Source: Peptostreptococcaceae bacterium
GTDB lineage: Bacteria; Bacillota_A; Clostridia; Peptostreptococcales; Acidaminobacteraceae
Length of the DNA: 8,919 nt
Assembly: GCA_013619035.1 (NCBI GenBank)
Contig: JABXKX010000190.1
Location: 1-8,919, forward strand
Direction: 5' to 3'
Below the pieces are notes generated by a model. That model was not told where the DNA came from and did not search any database. It saw only the letters and a program-made list of their open reading frames with translations. This document shows, one piece after another, positions 1-6,223 of the stretch (its first letter is position 1; each line of letters opens with the position of its first letter). The position numbers and the translations under genes are program-made.

Positions 1-909
1 GAATTGGACCCAACAGCATTTGTTGGATTGGCTTATATGTTGCTGTTTGGTGCCATGTTTGGGGATTTGGGTCAAGGACTTCTGCTGTTGATAGCAGGTT
101 ATTTCATAAAAAAGAAATCAGAAGCCCCTGGTGGTATATTAATGAGAATTGGACTCTGTTCGATGATGTTTGGATTCTTCTATGACAGTTTGTTTGGTTA
201 TGAACATGTGATTTCCAATCTGTTCCCAGAAAGTGTATCCAGTATATTCATTAGACCAATTGAAAACATCAATACGGTTTTAATCGCTGGTGTTGTGTCT
301 GGTTTGGTATTCTTGATGATCAGTTATGGTTACAGTGTTATAAACAAACTCAAAAACAAAGATATAAAAGAGGGTTTATTTGGACGTAATGGTATAGCCG
401 GGATTGTTTTATTTATTGCGACACTATTACTTGTCGCAGGTAGTTTCTTAGAAATGACTTGGGTACCAGTAGATTTGATGAAAATTATTATGGTATTAAT
501 GGTTATCTTAATGGTGATTAGAGAACCGCTTGCCAATACACTTAAGAAGAAAAAGCCGTTGTATCATGAATCGCCGTCAGAATATTATGTAGAAAGTGGA
601 TTTGAACTATTAGAAACATTCTTAGGGATGTTAAGTAATACGCTGTCGTTTATTAGAGTTGGTGCGTTTGCATTGAATCATGTAGGGCTTTTTATGGCAT
701 TTCACACCATTGCCAAATTAATTGGCTCAACGATGGGTGAAGTGAGCATGTTTATAGTAGGAAATGTAATTGTTATTGGTCTTGAAGGCCTAATTGTTTT
801 AATACAAGGGTTGAGATTGGTGTATTATGAGATGTTTAGTAAATACTACACTGGAGATGGCTTATCATTTGAGCCTATAGAAGTAGAAAACGTAGGAGGA
901 TTAAAATAA
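1..909 (+). CDS. ntpI: V/A-type ATPase subunit I (a-subunit), C-terminal half, 5'-truncated
   Basis: This is the membrane stator subunit that carries ions past the rotor ring of the V/A-type ATPase. The window enters the gene in frame, so the TTG at position 4 is not a start; 302 residues remain, about half of the usual ~640-660. What remains is the membrane domain: a start ELDPTAFVGLAYMLLFG (family: DPTPF...FFGMMFGD), then about seven or eight hydrophobic segments. The motif NTLSFIRVGAFALNH holds the essential channel arginine (codon 655-657). The last helix has GLEGLIVLIQGLRLVYYE, followed by the family C-terminal SKYYTGDGLSFEP. The cytosolic N-terminal arm is outside the window. The stop codon overlaps the ntpK start by one base (TAATG). 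The identification is safe; ion specificity cannot be read from this subunit. Confidence 0.95.
   Translation, partial: ELDPTAFVGLAYMLLFGAMFGDLGQGLLLLIAGYFIKKKSEAPGGILMRIGLCSMMFGFFYDSLFGYEHVISNLFPESVSSIFIRPIENINTVLIAGVVSGLVFLMISYGYSVINKLKNKDIKEGLFGRNGIAGIVLFIATLLLVAGSFLEMTWVPVDLMKIIMVLMVILMVIREPLANTLKKKKPLYHESPSEYYVESGFELLETFLGMLSNTLSFIRVGAFALNHVGLFMAFHTIAKLIGSTMGEVSMFIVGNVIVIGLEGLIVLIQGLRLVYYEMFSKYYTGDGLSFEPIEVENVGGLK
894..899 (+). promoter_or_regulatory. Strong ribosome binding site for ntpK
   Basis: A full AGGAGG lies inside the end of ntpI, nine bases before the ntpK ATG. It supports the ATG at 909 as the true start. It is the best Shine-Dalgarno sequence in the ATPase operon, and it stands before the one subunit needed in many copies (the rotor ring). 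Confidence 0.8.
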
Positions 910-1349
910 TGGAACTAATTTTGGCATTAAATATTCTGATTGTTTTGGTGACAGTTGGATTTGGCGTTTATTATATTGTAAAGAAAAATGAAAAGTCTAG
1001 AAAGTTATTAAAGAAGATGCTTAGGGTAAATGTATTTACGTTTATCCCTTTAATGTTAATTGCGATGGCAATACTGGTACCAGATGCTGTATTTGCTATG
1101 ACTGATACAACAACAACTGCTGTAGCTGAGAATTCTTCTGCAGGACTAGGTTACATAGCAGCAGCTTTAGCAACTGGACTCGCGACAATTGGTACAGGAT
1201 ATGCTGTTGGTGCAGTTGGATCATCAGCTCTTGGAGCCGTTTCAGAAGATCCTAAGATTTTAGGTAAAACACTTATCTTTGTTGGACTAGCAGAGGGTAT
1301 TGCAATTTATGGATTAATTATTTCAATTCTTATTATTGGTAGATTGTAA
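909..1349 (+). CDS. ntpK: V/A-type ATPase subunit K (rotor ring c-type proteolipid) with long N-terminal extension
   Basis: This is the ion-carrying subunit of the membrane rotor ring, 146 residues. The C-terminal part (about 78-146) is one two-helix hairpin: helix 1 at 79-110, the polar loop SEDPK at 112-116, and helix 2 at 119-143 with the ion-binding Glu129 in GLAEGIAIYG. Enterococcus-type NtpK has a similar length (~156) but consists of two fused hairpins, so this protein is built differently. Residues 1-63 are an extension: a hydrophobic helix (about 3-24), a basic stretch KKNEKSRKLLKK, a second hydrophobic stretch (42-57) and PDAVFA at 58-63, which resembles a signal peptidase site. Cleavage there would leave an 83-residue ring subunit. 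There is no Gln anywhere in the protein. It overlaps both neighbours by one base (TAATG). Confidence 0.93.
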   Translation: MELILALNILIVLVTVGFGVYYIVKKNEKSRKLLKKMLRVNVFTFIPLMLIAMAILVPDAVFAMTDTTTTAVAENSSAGLGYIAAALATGLATIGTGYAVGAVGSSALGAVSEDPKILGKTLIFVGLAEGIAIYGLIISILIIGRL

Positions 1350-1654
1350 TGGAATCTTATTTAATCAGTGACAATGAAGAGACATTACTTGGTATGAAAA
1401 TGGCAGGTATCTCAGGAGAGTTATTGACTGAAAACCTTGAGATACTAGACCGGATAGATGAACTGATTTTAGATCCTAAGATTGGTATTATTATTTTAAC
1501 GCATAAAACAAAAGAAAAAATAGAAGAAGAAGTTATGACGAGAAAACTACAATCAAAAGAAACATTGATTGTTGAAATACCAGGACCACGAGAGTCGATA
1601 AAGAGTGACTTTATCACGAAATATATTAGAGAATCCATCGGATTAAAACTGTAA
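1349..1654 (+). CDS. ntpF: V/A-type ATPase subunit F (central stalk)
   Basis: This small central-shaft subunit binds subunit D and takes part in rotation and its regulation (called NtpG in Enterococcus hirae). Its 101 residues match the usual ~100-105. The N-terminus MESYLISDNEETLLGMKMAGI follows the family pattern of a first beta strand, then a D..T..G(F/M)KLAG helix. The strand IGIIILTHKTKEKI at about 46-59 matches the family IGII-(F/L)-I/T core, and EIPGPRES near residues 76-83 is the usual P(G/S) turn before the C-terminal helix. The ATG overlaps the ntpK stop (TAATG), and no good Shine-Dalgarno sequence precedes it, so translation probably depends on coupling to ntpK. It lies directly before ntpE; the common bacterial order instead has E, then C, then F. 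Confidence 0.88.
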   Translation: MESYLISDNEETLLGMKMAGISGELLTENLEILDRIDELILDPKIGIIILTHKTKEKIEEEVMTRKLQSKETLIVEIPGPRESIKSDFITKYIRESIGLKL

Positions 1655-1666
1655 AGAAGGTGCAAA

Positions 1667-2308
1667 ATGATTACAGTCAATGACAAATTAAATTTATTTA
1701 CAAAACGTATCATCGATCGGCAACAAGAAGAGTATGATGATAAAGTTCAAGCTTTAGAAGAAAAGATGGTTGTTGAACTAGAAGAGCGTAAACAAATGTT
1801 GATTAATGATCGTACAAGGTATGAAACATCTTTACTTAAAGGTGTAAAAACCGAACGGGATCAGCGTCTTTCAAATGCAAGAAGTGAAAGAAAAAGAAGG
1901 TTGCTTTTAGAACGTAAAGAAATGATTGATGTGCTGTTAACAGGCGTGAAAGATTATACGCTTGAATTTGTAAATACTAAAGAATATGAAACCTATTTAC
2001 AAAAAATGATAGAGAAACATCAAGAAATGATCCGTAGAATGGGCTCCTTTAAAATGTTTGTTCATGAACGAGATTTGATGTATAAAGAGATGTTTATCCA
2101 TTTGTTTAACACATTAGGGCTTGAGTGTATGAGTATAGAAATCAGTGAAAAAAGAATGCTGGGTGGCGCTATCCTAATGAAAGATGATCAAACAACACGT
2201 TTGGATTTATCTTTAGATTCTGTAATTGAAGATAATAAAAAATACATGGGCCAATTAATCTATGACATGTTAGAAGAAGCAGGTGAATTCAGTGGAAAAC
2301 AAAGCTAA
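1667..2308 (+). CDS. ntpE: V/A-type ATPase subunit E (peripheral stalk)
   Basis: This stator stalk subunit pairs with a G/H-type helix and holds the A3B3 head against rotation. It is 213 residues, slightly longer than the usual ~195-200. Residues about 10-95 are a long, highly charged, Glu/Lys/Arg-rich helix expected to form the right-handed coiled coil. The C-terminal part is globular, and GGAILMKDD (from 166) followed by RLDLSLDSVIED matches the family GG(V/A)V/ILxxxDGxIRVDNTLDxRLEE core. The start has AGAAGG seven bases upstream, right after the ntpF stop. The identification rests on this C-terminal motif, the size and the position; the helix itself is not diagnostic. The end overlaps the start of ntpA. 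Confidence 0.88.
   Translation: MITVNDKLNLFTKRIIDRQQEEYDDKVQALEEKMVVELEERKQMLINDRTRYETSLLKGVKTERDQRLSNARSERKRRLLLERKEMIDVLLTGVKDYTLEFVNTKEYETYLQKMIEKHQEMIRRMGSFKMFVHERDLMYKEMFIHLFNTLGLECMSIEISEKRMLGGAILMKDDQTTRLDLSLDSVIEDNKKYMGQLIYDMLEEAGEFSGKQS
2281..2286 (+). promoter_or_regulatory. Ribosome binding site deciding the ntpA start
   Basis: AGGTGA lies five bases before the GTG at 2292. The GTG at 2283 lies inside this AGGTGA and has only a weaker GAAGAAG (2272-2278) in front of it, so 2292 is preferred. The same AGGTGA core is reused at the next two gene junctions. Confidence 0.65.
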
Positions 2309-4061
2309 AGTAATAATGGTCAATGGTCCAGTTGTTAAGGGTCGTTATATGTCAGACTTCAAAATGAGAGAAATGGTCATGGTGGGTGATAAGAAACTGA
2401 TCGGTGAAGTGATTTCTCTTGAAGGTGATGTTGGTACGATTCAAGTATATGAAGAAACCGAAGGACTATTTTTAAATGAAGTAATTGAACCAACACATAA
2501 ACCTTTGTCTTTAAAGTTAGGACCAGGACTACTCAAAAATATGTTTGATGGAATCGAACGACCACTCAAGAAATTGTTTGAGTTATCTGGCGATTTTATA
2601 GCTGAAGGCATTGGATTGATTTCAATTGATGATACGGTTGATTGGGATGTTCATATGATGGTTGAAGCAGGTGAGTTTGTTGATGAAGGTTATCCAATCG
2701 CTTGGATACAAGAAACAGATTTGATTCAACATAAAGTCTTGATGCCTCCAGGTAAAAAAGGACATGTTAAAAAGATACTTAATGATGGTCTGTATAAAAT
2801 AGAAGATATTATATGTGTATTAGAAGATGAACATGGTGATGATATAGACATAAAACTCTATCAAGAATGGCCAGTCAGAGAACAACGTCCAATTCTTGAA
2901 AGAAAAATTCTATCGATACCACTTCTAACAGGGCAGCGTGTATTGGATATATTCTTTCCCATTGCAAAAGGGGGAACCGCTGCTATTCCGGGAGGATTTG
3001 GTACAGGAAAAACCATGACACAACATCAATTGGCTAAATGGTGTGACGCTGATATTATTGTTTATATCGGTTGTGGTGAACGTGGTAATGAAATGACAGA
3101 TGTACTTCAGGAATTTCCTAAATTGATTGATCCAACGAGTGGTAAATCGATTATGGAAAGGACTGTTTTAATTGCCAATACCTCTAATATGCCAGTTGCT
3201 GCAAGAGAAGCGAGTATATATACCGGTATTACGATTGCTGAATTCTATAGAGATATGGGGTATCATGTTGCTGTTATGGCAGATAGTACTTCGAGATGGG
3301 CTGAAGCATTAAGAGAATTATCAGGTCGTTTAGAAGAGATGCCAGCAGAAGCAGGTTATCCAGCATATTTACCGTCTAGATTGGCAGGCTTTTATGAAAG
3401 AGCTGCTCTTGTTGAAACACTCTGTGGTCAGGAAGCATCCGTTACGATTATTGGAGCCGTTTCACCTGCAGGGGGGGATTTTTCAGAACCTGTAACAGAA
3501 AATACAAAACGATATGTAAATGCCTTTTTAGCACTTGATAAACGGCTTGCTTATGCAAGACATTATCCTGCAATCAATTGGTTAGACTCTTATTCTGGGT
3601 ATATCAAAATGTTAGAAGAGTGGTATTCTAATAATGTATCAGATGATATTTTAGAGTTAAGAGCAGAAATGTTAAAAGTGCTTCATGAAGAAAACAAATT
3701 ATCAGATATTGTTCAATTGGTTGGTGAAGATGTCCTACCAGATGATCAACGTTTGATTTTAGAAATAGCGAAAGTGATTAAAGTTGGATTCTTACAGCAA
3801 AATGCTTTTCATAAAGAAGATACCTATGTGCCTCTTCAGAAACAGCATCTGATGTTAGAAATCATTAATTATTTATATGAAAAAGGTAAAGAAGCTATTA
3901 AATTGGGAATTCCGATTTCTGTGGTTAAAGATCCAGAGCTGTATAATCGAGTGACTAGAGTTAAATACACCATCAAAAACGATGACTTGCAAGACTTTGG
4001 TTTTTTGATGCAAGATATAGACAAATACTACAATGATCTTATTGCGAAGTATAAGAAATAG
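2292..4061 (+). CDS. ntpA: V/A-type ATPase catalytic subunit A
   Basis: This is the ATP-hydrolysing subunit of the A3B3 head. From GTG 2292 it is 589 residues, the normal family length; an alternative GTG at 2283 adds three residues. Visible motifs: N-terminal beta barrel with VNGPVVKG; the A-specific insert (about 110-190) with VLMPPGKKGHVK; Walker A GGFGTGKT at 234-241 (Lys240, Thr241); catalytic Glu263 in GCGERGNEMTDVL; Walker B Asp331 in VAVMADSTSRWAEALRE; then LEEMPAEAGYPAYLPSRLAGFYERA and SPAGGDFSEPVT. The catalytic residues sit a constant two positions from my recollection of E. hirae NtpA numbering, so no indels lie between them. The first 17 bases overlap the end of ntpE, and ntpB starts seven bases after the stop. 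All key residues are intact. Confidence 0.97.
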   Translation: MENKAKVIMVNGPVVKGRYMSDFKMREMVMVGDKKLIGEVISLEGDVGTIQVYEETEGLFLNEVIEPTHKPLSLKLGPGLLKNMFDGIERPLKKLFELSGDFIAEGIGLISIDDTVDWDVHMMVEAGEFVDEGYPIAWIQETDLIQHKVLMPPGKKGHVKKILNDGLYKIEDIICVLEDEHGDDIDIKLYQEWPVREQRPILERKILSIPLLTGQRVLDIFFPIAKGGTAAIPGGFGTGKTMTQHQLAKWCDADIIVYIGCGERGNEMTDVLQEFPKLIDPTSGKSIMERTVLIANTSNMPVAAREASIYTGITIAEFYRDMGYHVAVMADSTSRWAEALRELSGRLEEMPAEAGYPAYLPSRLAGFYERAALVETLCGQEASVTIIGAVSPAGGDFSEPVTENTKRYVNAFLALDKRLAYARHYPAINWLDSYSGYIKMLEEWYSNNVSDDILELRAEMLKVLHEENKLSDIVQLVGEDVLPDDQRLILEIAKVIKVGFLQQNAFHKEDTYVPLQKQHLMLEIINYLYEKGKEAIKLGIPISVVKDPELYNRVTRVKYTIKNDDLQDFGFLMQDIDKYYNDLIAKYKK

Positions 4062-4065
4062 GTGA
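4060..4065 (+). promoter_or_regulatory. AGGTGA ribosome binding site overlapping the ntpA stop codon
   Basis: The sequence TAGGTGAGAGATG merges the TAG stop of ntpA with the Shine-Dalgarno sequence of ntpB; only three bases separate AGGTGA from the ATG. A terminating ribosome would sit on this site, which points to coupled translation of A and B, needed in a 1:1 ratio. Confidence 0.6.
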
Positions 4066-4068
4066 GAG

Positions 4069-5433
4069 ATGAGACAAGAATATTTACAAATAGATAAAAT
4101 TGAAGGTCCTTTGATCATCTTAGATCATGTTGACCATGCATCCTATGGTGAGATTATTCAGATAAAATCCGATGATCAGAAAACGCGTATGGGAAAAGTT
4201 ATTAAAATTGAGGGCGATCAAGTCATTGCTCAAGTTTTTGAAGGCACACAAGGTCTTTCAAGATACAATTCAGCAGTTAAGTTTACGGGCAAACCTTTTG
4301 AAATTAATGTCTCAAAAGAAGTACTAGGTAGAACCTTTAATGGTGTTGGTAAACCCATTGATCAAGGTGGTTTTATTTACAGCAAAGAAATGTATAATAT
4401 CAATGGACGTCCAATTAATCCCGTAGCAAGAATGTATCCTCGAGATTATATTCAAACAGGCATTTCAACAATTGATACATTGACGACTCTTATTAAAGGT
4501 CAAAAATTACCTATATTTTCTGGTAATGGACTACCTCATAATGAATTGGCTGCACAAATTGTAAGACAAGCAAAATTACGAGATTCAGAGAAAAAATTTG
4601 CAGTTGTTTTTGCAGCCATTGGTATAAAAAATGATGATGCAGCTTTCTTTAGAAATAGTTTTGAAGAAGCTGGAGTTCTTGAAAATGTTGTGATGTTTTT
4701 AAATTTAGCGGATGATCCGATTGTAGAAAGAATCAGTACCCCTAGATGTGCCTTAACGGTAGCTGAGTATTTGGCTTTTCAAGAAAATTACGATATTTTA
4801 GTGGTGATGACCGATATTACAAGTTACTGTGAAGCCCTTAGAGAAATCTCCTCTGCAAGAGAAGAGGTGCCTTCTAGAAAAGGATACCCAGGTTATTTGT
4901 ATTCCGATTTAGCAACGCTTTATGAAAGAGCTGGTGTGTTACAAGGGAAAGAAGGTTCCATTACGTTCTTGCCTATTTTAACCATGCCAAATGATGATAT
5001 ATCACATCCTATTCCAGACTTAACGGGTTATATAACGGAAGGGCAGATTGTTCTAGGAAGAGATTTATCAAGAAACAATGTTTATCCACCAGTAAGCATT
5101 TTACCATCCTTGTCTCGATTGATGAAAGATGGTATTGGAGAAGGATATACAAGAGAAGATCATCCCGATGTAGCGAACCAATTGTTTGCATCCTATTCGA
5201 AAGTACAAGATGTAAGGGCTTTGGCTCAGATTATTGGTGAGAGTGATTTGTCTCTAAGTGATCAAAAGTTATTGGAATTTGGAAGACAGTTTGAAAAACG
5301 CTTTGTCACACAAAAACATAATGAGGAACGAAATATAAATCAAAGTGTGGCATTAGCTTGGGAAATTTTAAGAATTTTACCAAAATCAGAACTTGACCGT
5401 ATTGATGATAAGATATTACAGAAATATTTTTAG
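4069..5433 (+). CDS. ntpB: V/A-type ATPase subunit B (non-catalytic head subunit)
   Basis: This is the regulatory nucleotide-site subunit that alternates with A in the head. Its 454 residues match the family (~455-470). The N-terminal barrel has IDKIEGPLI. As expected for B, the P-loop is replaced: SGNGLPHNE at 151-159 instead of a GKT motif. [14 protein letters not shown], the stretch around [20 protein letters not shown] and [26 protein letters not shown] are diagnostic. [16 protein letters not shown] carries the arginine finger Arg350 (codon 5116-5118), which reaches into the catalytic site of A and has the same number I recall for E. hirae NtpB. The usual Asn in the ID-x-(M/L)-N-T stretch is Thr here (STIDTLTT), a minor departure. 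The gene is complete and sits between A and D, as in most V/A operons. Confidence 0.97.
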   Translation: MRQEYLQIDKIEGPLIILDHVDHASYGEIIQIKSDDQKTRMGKVIKIEGDQVIAQVFEGTQGLSRYNSAVKFTGKPFEINVSKEVLGRTFNGVGKPIDQGGFIYSKEMYNINGRPINPVARMYPRDYIQTGISTIDTLTTLIKGQKLPIFSGNGLPHNELAAQIVRQAKLRDSEKKFAVVFAAIGIKNDDAAFFRNSFEEAGVLENVVMFLNLADDPIVERISTPRCALTVAEYLAFQENYDILVVMTDITSYCEALREISSAREEVPSRKGYPGYLYSDLATLYERAGVLQGKEGSITFLPILTMPNDDISHPIPDLTGYITEGQIVLGRDLSRNNVYPPVSILPSLSRLMKDGIGEGYTREDHPDVANQLFASYSKVQDVRALAQIIGESDLSLSDQKLLEFGRQFEKRFVTQKHNEERNINQSVALAWEILRILPKSELDRIDDKILQKYF

Positions 5434-5437
5434 GTGA
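5432..5437 (+). promoter_or_regulatory. AGGTGA ribosome binding site overlapping the ntpB stop codon
   Basis: TAGGTGATTTATG repeats the arrangement seen at the A/B junction: the TAG stop runs into AGGTGA, three bases before ATG 5441. The next in-frame ATG at 5450 is 12 bases away, rather far for this site, so 5441 is preferred. Confidence 0.55.
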
Positions 5438-5440
5438 TTT

Positions 5441-6055
5441 ATGAATAAAATGGCTCCTACAAAAGCCAATTTGATGAAATCCAAATCTATGCTGGATTTT
5501 TCGAAGAAAGGCTATGACTTACTTGATAGAAAAAGAAATGTTCTCATTAGAGAAGTGATGGGGCTTGTTTCGCGTGCAGAAAATATTCAAACTCAGATAG
5601 CGAATATATTTGAAGAAGCTTATGAATCTCTTCAATATACCAATATAATCATTGGTACTAATGTGGTAAAAGAATTGTCGGGTGCTATCTCTAAAGGTGA
5701 AGATTATGATATTCTTTTGCACTCGGTGATGGGTGTTGAGATTCCAAAAGTTAAGTATGAAAGAAAAGAGTTACAACCTTCTTATGGTTTATTTAGAACC
5801 AATGCTACTTTTGATAATGCACTCACTAAGTTTAATGAACTTAAGTATTTGATATATGAATTGGCTGAGATTGAAACAGCGGTGTATAAACTGGCAATGG
5901 AAATCAAAAAGACACAAAAAAGAGCCAATGGATTGGACAAAATACAAATACCAAAATACAGTGAAATCGTTAAAGATATAGAGAATGCATTAGAGGAAAA
6001 AGAACGTGAAGATTTCTTTAGATTGAAAAAAGTAAAAGCAAAGACAAAATCTTAA
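5441..6055 (+). CDS. ntpD: V/A-type ATPase subunit D (central rotor shaft)
   Basis: This is the coiled-coil axle that turns inside the A3B3 head and links it, with F and C, to the membrane ring. It is 204 residues, close to the usual ~205-220. The N-terminal helix has PTKANLMKSKSMLDFSKKGYDLLDRKRNVLI read in two blocks: the PT-(K/R)-x-x-LM start and the G-(Y/H)-DLLD(K/R)KR(N/D)-L core are the family signature. The C-terminal helix has TQKRANGLDKIQIPKY, matching the family (R)RVNALE-x-(V/I)-(V/I)-IP turn, then I-x-x-AL-x-EKERE-x-FF-x-LK-x-x-K. The start may be 5441 or 5450 (MAPTKANLM); the ribosome binding site favours 5441. It is the last ATPase gene, and no convincing terminator follows it. 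Confidence 0.94.
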   Translation: MNKMAPTKANLMKSKSMLDFSKKGYDLLDRKRNVLIREVMGLVSRAENIQTQIANIFEEAYESLQYTNIIIGTNVVKELSGAISKGEDYDILLHSVMGVEIPKVKYERKELQPSYGLFRTNATFDNALTKFNELKYLIYELAEIETAVYKLAMEIKKTQKRANGLDKIQIPKYSEIVKDIENALEEKEREDFFRLKKVKAKTKS

Positions 6056-6063
6056 GTGGACTC

Positions 6064-6092
6064 TTGCGGTAGACTTATTTACTTGTTATAAT
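6064..6092 (+). promoter_or_regulatory. Sigma-A-type promoter (extended -10) upstream of the flavodiiron gene
   Basis: A perfect TATAAT at 6087-6092 is preceded by TG at 6084-6085 (an extended -10, TGnTATAAT). A weak -35, TTGCGG, lies at 6064-6069, giving a 17-base spacer. Transcription would start near 6099, leaving a leader of about 125 bases before the ATG. This suggests that the flavodiiron gene is transcribed on its own as well as by any read-through from the ATPase operon. Confidence 0.6.
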
Positions 6093-6102
6093 GAATTGAT
6101 TT

Positions 6103-6126
6103 TAGACACAGGCTAGCTTGTGTCTA
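6103..6126 (+). promoter_or_regulatory. Near-perfect 24-base palindrome just after the predicted start site (operator or leader hairpin)
   Basis: The arms TAGACACAGG and CTTGTGTCTA flank a CTAG centre; all ten pairs match if one G-U is allowed. It begins about four bases after the predicted +1. As DNA it fits the binding site of a dimeric repressor; as RNA it is a ten-pair hairpin at the 5' end of the leader. No T run follows (TTACAATGC), so it is a poor intrinsic terminator. It does not resemble the Rex, Fur or PerR consensus sequences as I know them. Confidence 0.55.
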
Positions 6127-6210
6127 TTACAATGCAAAGTATTTATGCGAATATTCTGATGATTTGATAGAATCTAATTGATAAATAGTATCAGTTAGTA
6201 ATATAGAAGT

Positions 6211-6217
6211 AAAGGAG
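6211..6217 (+). promoter_or_regulatory. Ribosome binding site of the flavodiiron gene
   Basis: AAAGGAG stands six bases before ATG 6224, which supports that start. Confidence 0.75.
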
Positions 6218-6223
6218 TGTGTT

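Noticed and set aside
4..6. TTG as the start codon of the first gene
   Set aside because: The frame is open to position 1, and the sequence begins in the middle of the subunit I membrane domain, so this is an internal Leu codon in a truncated gene.
2283..2285. GTG 2283 as the ntpA start
   Set aside because: It lies within the AGGTGA that suits GTG 2292 at five bases' spacing; its own upstream site is weaker. It remains possible and adds only three residues.
6053..6080. Possible terminator after ntpD (TAAGT paired with ACTTA, then TTT)
   Set aside because: The stem has only five mostly A-T pairs with a 15-base loop and a very short T run; it is too weak to call.
6164..6191. Second promoter for the flavodiiron gene (TTGATA, 16 bases, TAGTAT)
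   Set aside because: The -10 matches only four of six positions with a short spacer; the upstream TATAAT with TG is much better.
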